NCBI GenBank assembly: GCA_036386415.1
Contig: DASVVT010000094.1
Location: 1-64,000 of the forward strand
Reading direction: 5' to 3'
From: DASVVT01 sp036386415
Lineage (GTDB): Bacteria > Acidobacteriota > Blastocatellia > Pyrinomonadales > Pyrinomonadaceae
DNA: 64,000 nt
A program made the position numbers and the translations under genes. Positions 55,269-63,778 of the stretch are shown here, one piece after another. Every line of letters starts with the position of its first letter. Within the stretch, counting starts at the first letter, position 1. Under the pieces are notes generated by a model. That model did not search any database and had not been told where the DNA came from. It worked only from the letters and a program-made list of their open reading frames with translations.

Positions 55269-55348
55269 GATGTTGGTGCCAATTTAAATTCCACCATGAC
55301 GATCAAGTCGAGACGAGATGAGCAGGCTGTAGCTCGTCTCTATAGCCT

Positions 55349-56413
55349 ATGAGCAATAATAAAGAGAATGATGACGTCCCTATGCCCGAGCCTCTGGTAG
55401 AGGTCAGGCGCGGCTCGATCACGGAATCACGCCATCGCGGGCACATTGCGGCGGTTGATGCGGACGGCCAGATCGTGGCGCATCTGGGCGCGCCGCAAAC
55501 CGTCACCTACCTGCGCTCGTCTGCCAAGCCGCACCAGGCTATTCCTCTGATTGCCTCGGGCGCAGCCGATAGCTTCGGCTTCACCGAGCGTGAAATCGCC
55601 GTCGCCTGCGCCTCGCACAACGGAGAGCCGATTCACACGGAGGCTGTCGCTTCCATGCTGCGCAAGATCGGGCTTGACGAAAGCGCCCTGAGGTGCGGCA
55701 CGCACGAGCCTTTCAGTCAGGAGGTCGCGCGGGCTTTGCGCGAGCGCGGGCAATGGCCGAACGTGCTCCAGAATAACTGTTCCGGCAAACACACGGGGAT
55801 GCTCGCGCTCGCGCTTCACCTCGGCGCGACGACCGAAACCTACGATCAGCCGGACAATCCCGCCCAACTGTTGATCGGTCGCACCATCGCGCAGTTTTCC
55901 GGCGTGCCGCTTGAAGACATCGCCGTCGGCGTGGACGGCTGCGGCGTGCCCGTCTTCGGCATCACTGTGCGCGCGATGGCCTTGATGTACGCTCGCCTGG
56001 TCGCGCCCCCCCTTGAGTATGATCTTGAGACGCGCGAAGCGTGTCGTCGGATCGTGAGTGCCATGATCGAGCACCCGGAGATGGTTGGAGGCACACAAGA
56101 GCGTCTCGATACGGAGATGATGCGCGCCGCCCGTGGCGCTTTAATCTCGAAAGTCGGGGCGGAGGGCGTTTACACTGTGGGCGTGCTGCCGTCTGAACGT
56201 TGGCCGCGAGGCTTCGGACTGGCGCTCAAGATCGAGGACGGCGAAGAACGCCGCGCCCGCCCGACCATCGTCATAGAAGCGCTGCGCCAGCTACAGGCGC
56301 TGACGGGCGAAGCCCTTGAGGCAGTCGAGCCCTATTCCAGTTTCACCCTGCGCAATCATCGCGGCGACAGCGTGGGCGAAGTGCGCGCCTCTTTCGAGTT
56401 GAATTTACGTTGA
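55349..56413 (+). CDS. Asparaginase II-like (AnsA-type) amidohydrolase
   Basis: 354 aa. The sequence has ACASHNGEPIHTEAVASMLR, QNNCSGKHTGMLALALHLG, GVDGCGVPVFGITVRAMALM and the C-terminal VLPSERWPRGFGLALKIEDG, all typical of the PF06089 (Rhizobium AnsA type) L-asparaginase II family. It is distinct from the E. coli enzymes. Catalyses L-asparagine to aspartate and ammonia. Confidence 0.9.
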   Translation: MSNNKENDDVPMPEPLVEVRRGSITESRHRGHIAAVDADGQIVAHLGAPQTVTYLRSSAKPHQAIPLIASGAADSFGFTEREIAVACASHNGEPIHTEAVASMLRKIGLDESALRCGTHEPFSQEVARALRERGQWPNVLQNNCSGKHTGMLALALHLGATTETYDQPDNPAQLLIGRTIAQFSGVPLEDIAVGVDGCGVPVFGITVRAMALMYARLVAPPLEYDLETREACRRIVSAMIEHPEMVGGTQERLDTEMMRAARGALISKVGAEGVYTVGVLPSERWPRGFGLALKIEDGEERRARPTIVIEALRQLQALTGEALEAVEPYSSFTLRNHRGDSVGEVRASFELNLR

Positions 56414-56470
56414 GCAGATGAAGGCAAGGCAGCAGCGGCAGGTGACACGGCCTTGATTGGTCTATTTTAT

Positions 56471-57028
56471 ATGCCGGATTCTAAAACAAATAATACGACT
56501 GACGCGCCGCAAAACTCGCCCGCGCTCAGGCGTGACCGTCATGGAAATGTTGAGCCGACGTCGATGGCCGACGCCTTACAGTGGTTTCTGGATCACGACC
56601 CGCGCGTGGCGATCATTAAACATCCGAAGGTCGAGGAGCTTTTTCAGTGGAAGCAGGAGGAAAGCCGCCGCGAAGGTGAGGACGTGTATATGTTCCCGCG
56701 CGCCGAAGACCGCCTGGCAATCGGGATCATGCAGGCAATGGTGGAAAACGGGAGCGAGCGGGAGCTTCATGCCTGGATCAGCCAGCTTTTGAACGCGCTT
56801 GAAGACGCGTCGAAGACCAATGAAGAGGTGGCTGCTGATTATAAGCTTGAGATGGGAGGTGAAAGCTCCGTCATAGACGAGGCGGCGAAGATTCCCAGCG
56901 AGCGTGGTCGCAGCCTCTTCCTTGTCTGCTGCTGGCTGGAGACGCTCTGCACCGCGGAGATACGCGTGCTCGGATGGTTCTATCAGGAACTCTACGGCAG
57001 ACCTTTCCACCCGAATAACTATCGGTAA
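56471..57028 (+). CDS. Hypothetical helical protein
   Basis: 185 aa from the ATG at 56471 (an upstream in-frame start adds six residues). Mainly helical with the stretches ALQWFLDHDPRVAIIKHPKV, HAWISQLLNALEDASKTNEE and SLFLVCCWLETLCTAEIRVL. No signal peptide; no family recognised. Closely follows the asparaginase gene (58 nt). Confidence 0.7.
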   Translation: MPDSKTNNTTDAPQNSPALRRDRHGNVEPTSMADALQWFLDHDPRVAIIKHPKVEELFQWKQEESRREGEDVYMFPRAEDRLAIGIMQAMVENGSERELHAWISQLLNALEDASKTNEEVAADYKLEMGGESSVIDEAAKIPSERGRSLFLVCCWLETLCTAEIRVLGWFYQELYGRPFHPNNYR

Positions 57029-57056
57029 TGGCTCAAGCAAGAGAGTTGAATTTTCT

Positions 57057-57143
57057 GCGCCCATTGCGAATATCCTTTGCGCCCTTTGCGTTTAAAGTTC
57101 TTCTCTAAACGCAAAGGGCGCAAAGGATATTCGCAATGGGCGC
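57057..57143. repeat. Longest intergenic palindrome: 38-bp perfect inverted repeat
   Basis: 57057-57094 pairs perfectly with 57106-57143 around an 11-nt loop. Words ACGCAAAGG and CGCAAAGGG recall the AACGCAAAG repeat at 41868. Lies between the hypothetical gene and the aminotransferase. Confidence 0.93.
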
Positions 57144-57203
57144 AGAGGAGATGACCCCTCCCCTGGTTGAGCCATTAAACCCCTTTCAATTTGCCATGAT
57201 TTT

Positions 57204-58328
57204 ATGAACGAGCAATTACGCGCGCTCTTTCCCATTACCCGGCGTGCCGTCTATTTGAATCACGCGGCGGTGTCGCCTCCGCCCGCTCCGACGGTCGCGG
57301 CGGTCGAGGCGCAGCTCAGGGATGTGGCTGAAAATGGCTCGCTTCACTACCGAAGCTGGGTGGCGGTCAAGGTGCGAGCGCGCCAACTCGCCGCCGCGAT
57401 GATCGGCGCACGCCCCTCCCAAATCGCCTTCACGCGTAACACTTCTGACGGACTCTCGACAATTGCCAATGGCCTCATCTGGCGCGCGGGCGACTCGGTC
57501 GTCACCTTCCGCCGCGAGTTCCCATCGAACATCTACCCCTGGCTCAGGCTGCGTGATGCGTACGGCGTCGAAGTACGGATGTGCGAAGAGCGCGACGGGC
57601 GCGTAGACATAGACGAGTTGATCGGTCTGATGGACGAGCGGACGCGCGTCGTCGCCATCAGCCAGGTGCAGTACGGCTCCGGTTTTCGCGCAGACCTTGA
57701 GCGCCTTGGGCGTGCGGCACGCTCTCGCGATGCGCTGCTCGTCGTAGATATGATACAGGCCATGGGCGCGCTGCCTGTAGATGTCGAGGCCGAGTTGATA
57801 GACGTGGCGGCTGGCGCGTGCCACAAGTGGCTGCTGACGCCCGAAGGCGTCGGCCTGCTCTACCTTTCAGACCGCGCGCGAGAGAGGATCGAGCCAACGC
57901 TCGTCGGTTGGATGAGCGTCCAGCAGCCCGAAGACTACGCCGATTTTGAACAGGATTGGAAGCGCGACGCTCTCGCTTGGGAGACAGGCACAGCGCCCAC
58001 CGCACTGATTCATGGCTTGGAGACGAGCCTGAAGCTCTTGAACGAAACGGGGATCGAGCGCATCGCGGCACACTTGAATGAGTTGACCGACTACCTGTGT
58101 GAACGCCTGGGCGGACGTGATTATGAGATCGTTAGCTCGCGGCGCGCCGGTGAAAAGTCTCAGATCGTTTGCATACGTCACAGAGACGGCCAGACTCCTC
58201 ATGAACTCTATGCTCATCTCAGGCGGCAGGGCATTATCACAGCCCCGCGCGGAGACCGCCTGCGCATCGCGCCGCATCTTTACAATACAGCCGACGAAAT
58301 AGACGCATTCGTCAACGCCTTGCCTTGA
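57204..58328 (+). CDS. Class V (cysteine desulfurase/kynureninase-like) aminotransferase
   Basis: 374 aa. N-terminal YLNHAAVSPPP, AFTRNTSDGLSTIANGL, and the PLP lysine K208 in GACHKWLLTPEGVGLLYL. A later SQIVCIRHRDGQTPHELYAH segment. It belongs to the class-V fold; whether it is a cysteine desulfurase, an isopenicillin-N epimerase-like enzyme or another lyase is open. No catalytic Cys loop was recognised. Confidence 0.88.
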   Translation: MNEQLRALFPITRRAVYLNHAAVSPPPAPTVAAVEAQLRDVAENGSLHYRSWVAVKVRARQLAAAMIGARPSQIAFTRNTSDGLSTIANGLIWRAGDSVVTFRREFPSNIYPWLRLRDAYGVEVRMCEERDGRVDIDELIGLMDERTRVVAISQVQYGSGFRADLERLGRAARSRDALLVVDMIQAMGALPVDVEAELIDVAAGACHKWLLTPEGVGLLYLSDRARERIEPTLVGWMSVQQPEDYADFEQDWKRDALAWETGTAPTALIHGLETSLKLLNETGIERIAAHLNELTDYLCERLGGRDYEIVSSRRAGEKSQIVCIRHRDGQTPHELYAHLRRQGIITAPRGDRLRIAPHLYNTADEIDAFVNALP

Positions 58329-58351
58329 GATTACTTGAGAGTAAAGGCAGC

Positions 58352-58433
58352 CTGTCAGTACTACCCGCGCGGTAGCGGGCGGGTCTGTATACTGCCACCA
58401 CCCGCCTGCGACAGCGGGGGTTCTGACAGCCAC
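58352..58433. repeat. GC-rich intergenic repeat words
   Basis: ACCCGCGCGGTAGCGGGCGG and CCCGCCTGCGACAGCGGGGG lie 45 nt apart and could form imperfect hairpins. Common type of dispersed GC-rich unit, no gene. Confidence 0.5.
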
Positions 58434-58473
58434 CGTTATACTATTTCCATACACTCCAAGCCCGGTTTTCTCT

Positions 58474-58723
58474 GTGACAGGCTCATTTTGCTGTGATTTT
58501 AACCCGCCGACAGATGTTCCAAGCTCACCGTCAGCCGTTCCATCCCCATCATCAAGCATTCTTTTGCCACCGTCAGGTAAACTCTTCTCATCGTCAGGTG
58601 TTCTAAGCCGGTCGTCACGCGTTCCGAACAGGCCGTCGCGTGTTCCGGAGCCTACGTCAAGCGGTTTATAAGGTGATTTCGCCGATTAGTGAATTATTAT
58701 CGTTCAAACGTACAGGCTTCATG
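58474..58723 (-). pseudogene. Decayed protein gene with 21-nt (heptad) tandem repeats
   Basis: On the minus strand an ATG at 58721-58723 gives MKPVRLNDNNSLIGEITL then a stop (58666-58668); a frame shifted by one continues as heptads GTRDGLF, GTRDDRL, RTPDDEK, SLPDGGK, RMLDDGD, GTADGEL, GTSVGGL. The DNA shows at least seven copies of a 21-nt unit from about 58500 to 58660. No ORF-wide integrity, so a remnant of a repeat-bearing gene is likely. Confidence 0.55.
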
Positions 58724-58924
58724 TACAAAAATAATTCAAGTTTCTCCTTTCCGGCCTGCAATTACCTTTATCCTTCATGGATTGCGATTTGCCTTAAATA
58801 GCCTATTTTTAGGGCTCAAATATTATTCTGGTGTTAATTCAGAGGATTCAAGGGTTTAATGGCATGATCGTTGCTCTATAGCGTCCTGGTTAAAATAACG
58901 AAGGGTACATAAAGGGTAAATCGG

Positions 58925-59175
58925 GTCAGGCTCGGAGACAGCAGTGAGTGAAGGCTTTGGGGGAGGCGTTCTCTCACTTTAAAAAGCAGGCGGCGGCTCT
59001 TTCGGGGGAACGGGGTTGTCGCAAGCGAAGCAGTCAAAGGGCAACAGTTGCTGGGCTGCTGGTCGGCGTCCTGAATGGGCTTGGGGGAGCCCTGAAGGAA
59101 GACCAGCAGCCCGCAAACTTTTTGGGCTATTAAAAGGCGTGGCGAAGATTCAATCTTCGCCACGCCTTTTTAACT
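58925..59175 (+). ncRNA. Candidate structured RNA with three GGGGGA elements and intrinsic terminator
   Basis: Three stems each hold GGGGGA: 58944-58952/58969-58977 around 58959-58964; GCGGC 58993-58997 with GTCGC 59018-59022 around 59004-59009; and GGGCTGCTGGTC (59053-59064) with GACCAGCAGCCC (59101-59112), 12 bp perfect, around an inner GGGCT/AGCCC hairpin with GGGGGA at 59083-59088. It ends in a strong terminator at 59132-59170. No ORF in either strand is convincing here. Known RNAs with GGA hairpin loops include CsrA-sponging RNAs; identity not claimed. Confidence 0.6.
59132..59175. terminator. Bidirectional terminator
   Basis: AAAAGGCGTGGCGAAGATT faces its complement at 59152-59170, then TTTAAC. 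Serves the candidate RNA on the plus strand and the convergent gene ending at 59197 on the minus strand. Confidence 0.85.
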
Positions 59176-59196
59176 TTCTGGTGTTTAGAGGATTAC

Positions 59197-60375
59197 TTAA
59201 CCATCGCTCCTGCCCAGTAATCTAGCTGGATCGTTTTGCGGCGTCATGTCGTCGATGTTCAGGCGGATCATACCGCCTGCGTCCGAATAGGCCGCCGTGG
59301 CGGCTTGCTGCGAGCGGCGACGCCTGAAAATAATGGTGCCAAAGAGGCCGCCGATGCCCAGGCACAGGAGAACGGCGAGCCCTGACGCTTTGATGACGGC
59401 CAGGATGATGCCTGCGGTCGTCTGTGTGTACATTCTCTGTGCACGCTCCAGAGCGCGCGGGTTGTCGCCGAGCCACTGCACCACCTGCTCGTAGCTCACG
59501 CCGTCGATTAACTGCTTCGCCGTCTGATCATCCGGCGCATTGAAGACAAAGACGGAGTAGTTGCCAACGCGTCTATAGGCGGAAGGCACGGGCTGTCCGC
59601 TACCTTGAAGCTCTTTGATTCGTGCGTTGATGCGAGCGTCCGAATCGGTTGCGATCTGCGGCGTGGTGTATTCGACAATGACCAGTCTTGACTGACCATA
59701 GGTGGCCGTCACAGCCTCCGTCCCACCTTCGAAGCTCACCACATCAAGGACGGCGCTGTCAGGGACAGCACCCTTCAAAGCGTTAAGGCTGACGGCATAA
59801 AAAACCTTGTCCTGAACCTTTTCCCATTCGGGAAGATGTTTGACCAGTGAAGGTATTTCCCCTTCGCCCTTGTACAGGCTGTCCGCGATTAAGTTGGCTA
59901 AAGTGATAACTTCTTCGGTCTGGCCGCCAAATTTATCTACACGCGTCAGACTGACGAGCGTCGAGCCTTTAACAAACGACATTCCTGTGTTATCACCGAA
60001 GCAGATAGTTCCAAAGTCGCACCTCGGTCTCGGCTCCGACAAGGATTGCGAGCTATTCTTCGTTAAGAGCGAATAGGCGCTCGATTCCGAACCCGTCCTC
60101 GTAATTACAACTATGATTCCATGTCCTTTAGCAGATGTATAGTGACGCCTGAAGAGAGAGAGGACGTTAAAATCTTTGGAGTTGAAACCTGCGTCCTTAG
60201 CCTGTCCGTCAGCCGTAAAAAAGTCCCTCCCGGTGACGCGGAACCGGCCTACTTGTGCCGGTAAAATCTTTGAATAATCGCCTGCCGTGGAGACTTCGCT
60301 TGCGGATGCACGGGGCAACAGCAGCAATACGAAAAGCGCCGCGACGATAAATTTTGGCGGGAAAGCGAAACGCAA
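59197..60375 (-). CDS. Exported membrane-anchored hypothetical protein (DUF6599-like)
   Basis: 392 aa. Signal peptide (FIVAALFVLLLLPRASA), then a periplasmic region with repeated GSTxxxYxxxT-like strands (KGHGIIVVITRTGSESSAY, STLVSLTRVDKFGGQTEE), then one membrane helix near residue 325 (IILAVIKASGLAVLLCLGIG) and a basic then acidic cytoplasmic tail. Resembles proteins annotated as DUF6599, by eye. Function unknown. Confidence 0.7.
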   Translation of the reverse strand: MRFAFPPKFIVAALFVLLLLPRASASEVSTAGDYSKILPAQVGRFRVTGRDFFTADGQAKDAGFNSKDFNVLSLFRRHYTSAKGHGIIVVITRTGSESSAYSLLTKNSSQSLSEPRPRCDFGTICFGDNTGMSFVKGSTLVSLTRVDKFGGQTEEVITLANLIADSLYKGEGEIPSLVKHLPEWEKVQDKVFYAVSLNALKGAVPDSAVLDVVSFEGGTEAVTATYGQSRLVIVEYTTPQIATDSDARINARIKELQGSGQPVPSAYRRVGNYSVFVFNAPDDQTAKQLIDGVSYEQVVQWLGDNPRALERAQRMYTQTTAGIILAVIKASGLAVLLCLGIGGLFGTIIFRRRRSQQAATAAYSDAGGMIRLNIDDMTPQNDPARLLGRSDG

Positions 60376-60491
60376 AATAAGACCCTCTCAAAAAGACTTT
60401 GGAAGCATACGGGTTCTTTAGAAACCGGAAACCTTAAGATGTTCCCGGAAGCCGTCTCCGTTGTGCAGAAAATCGCTGTCGATCTAATAGT

Positions 60492-61109
60492 TTAGCGCCA
60501 ACGGCGGAGTTCACGCAAAAGTAGATCGGCATGGTGGCGCGGGTTGTCTATGTTGCGCAGGATGGTCGTCCCGCCCTGCTCGCTCGCGTTGTCTATGATG
60601 AGGTTGCCGAATCCGAGCAGGCGTTGCAGGATGCTCGAAGAGACCGTCACGTCCTGAATATTACGCAGAGGGATGTTACGCGTCGTGCGCGCCACCAGAC
60701 CCTGATCGATCATGACCTTGGAGTCTGTCAGCGTGTAGCTGACCATGTTGCGCCTGACGTGGTAGTAGGCTGGAATGAGCAGCAGCGCGAGCGCGAGCGG
60801 CAGGGAAACGTACCAGGGAATAGTCAAAAAAGGGAGCAGCGCCAGCAGGATGGTCAAAAGAATTGCGCCGAGGGCGGCGGCTGCGTAGCCGATCTTGATG
60901 AAGAGCATGGTGGGGCGCGCCGTGAAGATTGTGCGCTCGATCTCGCTGGATTCGTCATTGCGCTTGAGGTCGCTGCTGCCTCCTCCTCCTGCTCCGACAG
61001 CGCGCGCTCCGGCAAGGCGCGTCATTTCGGGATCAATGGCGGGCGCGCCGCACCCGGCGCAGAAACGCGTGCCCGGAGCGATGTATGAGCCGCAGTTAGT
61101 GCAGTGCAT
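60492..61109 (-). CDS. Zinc-ribbon and PH (bPH2/YdbS-like) membrane protein
   Basis: 205 aa. N-terminal zinc ribbon (CTNCGSYIAPGTRFCAGCGA), two membrane helices (AAAALGAILLTILLALLPFL), then a bPH2 domain (YTLTDSKVMIDQGLVARTTR, NIPLRNIQDVTVSSSILQRL). Such proteins occur in membrane-stress and secretion settings. The gene follows the next one by 6 nt, so they share a transcript. Confidence 0.85.
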   Translation of the reverse strand: MHCTNCGSYIAPGTRFCAGCGAPAIDPEMTRLAGARAVGAGGGGSSDLKRNDESSEIERTIFTARPTMLFIKIGYAAAALGAILLTILLALLPFLTIPWYVSLPLALALLLIPAYYHVRRNMVSYTLTDSKVMIDQGLVARTTRNIPLRNIQDVTVSSSILQRLLGFGNLIIDNASEQGGTTILRNIDNPRHHADLLLRELRRWR

Positions 61110-61115
61110 CCTCTC

Positions 61116-62747
61116 TTATTCGACGCTCCCGGCCATGCGCACGCTGGTTAAAAGGTCTGACGGATCATAGGGCATCGTGACGACGCTACGCGCACCTAGC
61201 TCAAGCGCCTGGGCGCGCTCCGTCGCTTTCTCCGGCGACATGAGCAGCACCACGGGCATCGTCAGCCGCCCGCCATTCTGTTTGCGCAGACGACGCAGCG
61301 TCTCAAGCCCGTCAATCCCGTGCAGGTCATAATCAAGCAGGAGCAGGTCGGGACGCTCTATGCGCAGCAGGTCCAGAGCTTGCTGTCCGTCAAAAGCGGC
61401 GCGGGCTTCATAGCCTGCGGAGCGAATCAGTGAATTAATCTGCGCCATGCGCGCGGCATCCGAGATGGTCAACAGCAGGCGGCGCGGCATGATGGCTCCG
61501 CTCGCACGACGCTCGCGCTCGCGAGCCGCAGCTTCGGAGGCAGCGCGCGCCGCATCAGCGCCGTTAGAACCCGTCCCGCCGCTCTTCACAGGCGTCGCCG
61601 CGACCGTCTCCACCACATCATCAATTCTCTTCTCGCGCACGACCGTCGATTCCAGAGTCCACGCGCGCGCAGGTGGTTTGGAAACCGGCGCTGGAGGCTC
61701 GCTCAATGGTAAAGGCTCGGGAGCGATAGGGCGCGGCTGAGCAATAGTAGTAGTAGTACTACTACCAGGTAGTGGCGATTGTCTTGGAGGTGGCGGAGTG
61801 GGCGCAGCCGCCGTAGGACGTGCGGCTTCCGGTATCTCCCGTAAAGGAGCTTTCGCCGTCTCTGGAGTTGGAACTTCCACTCTCTCTTTCGCTTTGAAAC
61901 TGACGACGCGTGTCCTGCCAGAGCGCGCCAGGCTCGCCGCCGCTTCGGCCTTTTCGATCAGCGTCTCAACGTCGCCGCCGTCCGAGGGGAATGAGGCGAG
62001 ACCGACGGCTATATCGTTGTCGGCGTTCTTCTCATTAAACTCACTGCGCAATCTTGAGAAGACATCTGAGGCGACATCCGAGTTCATGCGCGGCAAGTAG
62101 ACGAGCAGTGTCGTCGGCCCATAGAAAGCTGCCGCGTCTATGCGGCGCAGGTGGAGTTTGAGAAAACCCTGCGCCTCCGCCAGAACGCGGTCGCGCGCCG
62201 CTTTATCCATCGCCGCGCCGCCTTCGCGCGCCGCCGCGTAGACGAGAGCGAGCGTTCCTCGCGCGCCGCTGCGTATATCTTCGCTCACGGAGTCGAGCAT
62301 GAGCATGAAGTTATCTATCTCTAAACGCTGATCACCGACGGCAGATGCCGAGCGCCGCCCGGCTTCGATGCGCCAGAAGAGCGAATCGAGCCGTGCCAGT
62401 ATCTGTTCATGCGGAGTCCAGAGACCGAAGTAATCGTCCACGCCGATGTTGAGAGCTGTGTTGCGCAACGCGCGCTCATCCTGGCTGAAGACGAAGACCA
62501 GCGATAAGCCGTAGGTGGCGGGCTCTGCGCGCAGGCGGCGCGCCAGGGCGATGCGATCATTCTCAAGACCGGCAGTGCCGCGCGGCAACTCTATGATGAC
62601 CACATCCGGCGCAAAGTCTGCGATCACGGCTTGCGCGGTCTCGATAGTCGCCGCCTCGGCCTCGTAGCCGGAATCTGCCAGTTGCTCTTGCAGGCTGGCT
62701 GCGCTCGCGTCCGCGATAATCAAGGCGCGTCGGCGAGCAGGCTTCAT
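61116..62747 (-). CDS. Two-receiver signalling protein with degenerate GGDEF-like core
   Basis: 543 aa from the ATG at 62745-62747; an upstream start at 62840 adds 31 residues of low-complexity sequence. Order: receiver-like domain (RRRALIIADASAASLQEQLA, with DVVIIELPRG in place of the usual D), a GGDEF-like domain (SEDIRSGARGTLALVYAAAR, FYGPTTLLVYLPRMNSDVAS) lacking the GG(D/E)EF signature, a Pro/Ala/Thr-rich linker, and a C-terminal receiver with phosphoacceptor Asp in LLLLDYDLHGIDG. The first receiver and the GGDEF look inactive; the second could be phosphorylated. Probably a scaffold or a c-di-GMP reader. Confidence 0.8.
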   Translation of the reverse strand: MKPARRRALIIADASAASLQEQLADSGYEAEAATIETAQAVIADFAPDVVIIELPRGTAGLENDRIALARRLRAEPATYGLSLVFVFSQDERALRNTALNIGVDDYFGLWTPHEQILARLDSLFWRIEAGRRSASAVGDQRLEIDNFMLMLDSVSEDIRSGARGTLALVYAAAREGGAAMDKAARDRVLAEAQGFLKLHLRRIDAAAFYGPTTLLVYLPRMNSDVASDVFSRLRSEFNEKNADNDIAVGLASFPSDGGDVETLIEKAEAAASLARSGRTRVVSFKAKERVEVPTPETAKAPLREIPEAARPTAAAPTPPPPRQSPLPGSSTTTTIAQPRPIAPEPLPLSEPPAPVSKPPARAWTLESTVVREKRIDDVVETVAATPVKSGGTGSNGADAARAASEAAARERERRASGAIMPRRLLLTISDAARMAQINSLIRSAGYEARAAFDGQQALDLLRIERPDLLLLDYDLHGIDGLETLRRLRKQNGGRLTMPVVLLMSPEKATERAQALELGARSVVTMPYDPSDLLTSVRMAGSVE

Positions 62748-62953
62748 CGTGGCTTGAGTGGAGCTGGTTGGAGCAGTATTCAACAAGAAAGCAGCGCCTC
62801 CTGACGTGGAGTACGTGCGCGACTTGGACAGGCAGCGCACCTCCTGCTACTTATGATACATAATTAATGTGCCCGCCGAAACAGAAAACGAGGCGAATCT
62901 TTCCTAAAAAAGAGTCGCCCCGCAAATTTTACGCTAAATTTTGGCTTCCCGGC

Positions 62954-63778
62954 CTACTGGCTCACAAGCTGGAGTCTGCCGTCCGGCAGGCGCACGGCGA
63001 AGACGTTGCGCTCGTAGATCGTCAGGGGTGTGGAAACTTCGGCCTGAACTGCGGCCACCTCCGTAGGTCTCAGACTACGCGCATTGCGTGCCGTTAAGGG
63101 ATCGCGCATGAGCGCGTAACGTTGCCCGATACGGCGCACGTATTCCTGTGTCTCACGATAGGGCGGAACGCGGCGGCCATACTTCATCACGGCCCCCTCG
63201 CCAGCATTGTATCCGGCCAGAGCCAGCGACACGTCGCCATCAAAGGCGTCGAGCAGGAACCGCATGTAACGTGTGCCGCCTTCTATATTCTGGCGCGGAT
63301 CGAAGATGTTCGTGACGCCGAAACGCGCCGCCGTCCCCGGCATCAACTGCATCAGCCCGCGCGCCCCTTTCGGCGAGATCGCGCCCCTTTTGAAAGAGGA
63401 CTCCTGGTGCATGATCGAATAGATCAAGACGGGATCGACCCCGTTGCGCGCGCCCGATTCGACGATGAAAGCATCTATCTTCGGGTCGCCCGTCGTGAAG
63501 CCGTCGAGAGACCTGCTGGCCGTCATCTCGGCTACGCGCGTCCGCGTGTAGACCGTAGATGCCGTAGGCCGCGTATGAGCGTTATCCGTAGATTTGATGG
63601 ATTTGGACGTGGGGCGAACCGTTTTTGTAGACGCTAGGGTGGCCGTCGTCGGCACGGCCTCTATATGGACGCCGTCCCTGACGTCAAAATTATCGAAGCG
63701 GTAGCCGCCTCCCGTCTGAGCCACAGCGGGGAGACACGCAACCAGCACCAGGACAACTATCAAGGGGAACTTTTTCAT
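62954..63778 (-). CDS. Lytic transglycosylase (SLT) family protein
   Basis: 274 aa from the second Met (63776-63778), which starts a clean signal peptide MKKFPLIVVLVLVACLPAVA; an ATG four codons upstream is possible. The SLT domain carries the catalytic Glu in MHQESSFKRGAISPKGARGL, the MQLMPGTAARFGV loop and LALAGYNAGEGAVMKYGRRV. Cleaves peptidoglycan glycan strands with anhydro-muramyl ends. A short C-terminal segment (NVFAVRLPDGRLQLV) follows. Confidence 0.92.
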   Translation of the reverse strand: MKKFPLIVVLVLVACLPAVAQTGGGYRFDNFDVRDGVHIEAVPTTATLASTKTVRPTSKSIKSTDNAHTRPTASTVYTRTRVAEMTASRSLDGFTTGDPKIDAFIVESGARNGVDPVLIYSIMHQESSFKRGAISPKGARGLMQLMPGTAARFGVTNIFDPRQNIEGGTRYMRFLLDAFDGDVSLALAGYNAGEGAVMKYGRRVPPYRETQEYVRRIGQRYALMRDPLTARNARSLRPTEVAAVQAEVSTPLTIYERNVFAVRLPDGRLQLVSQ

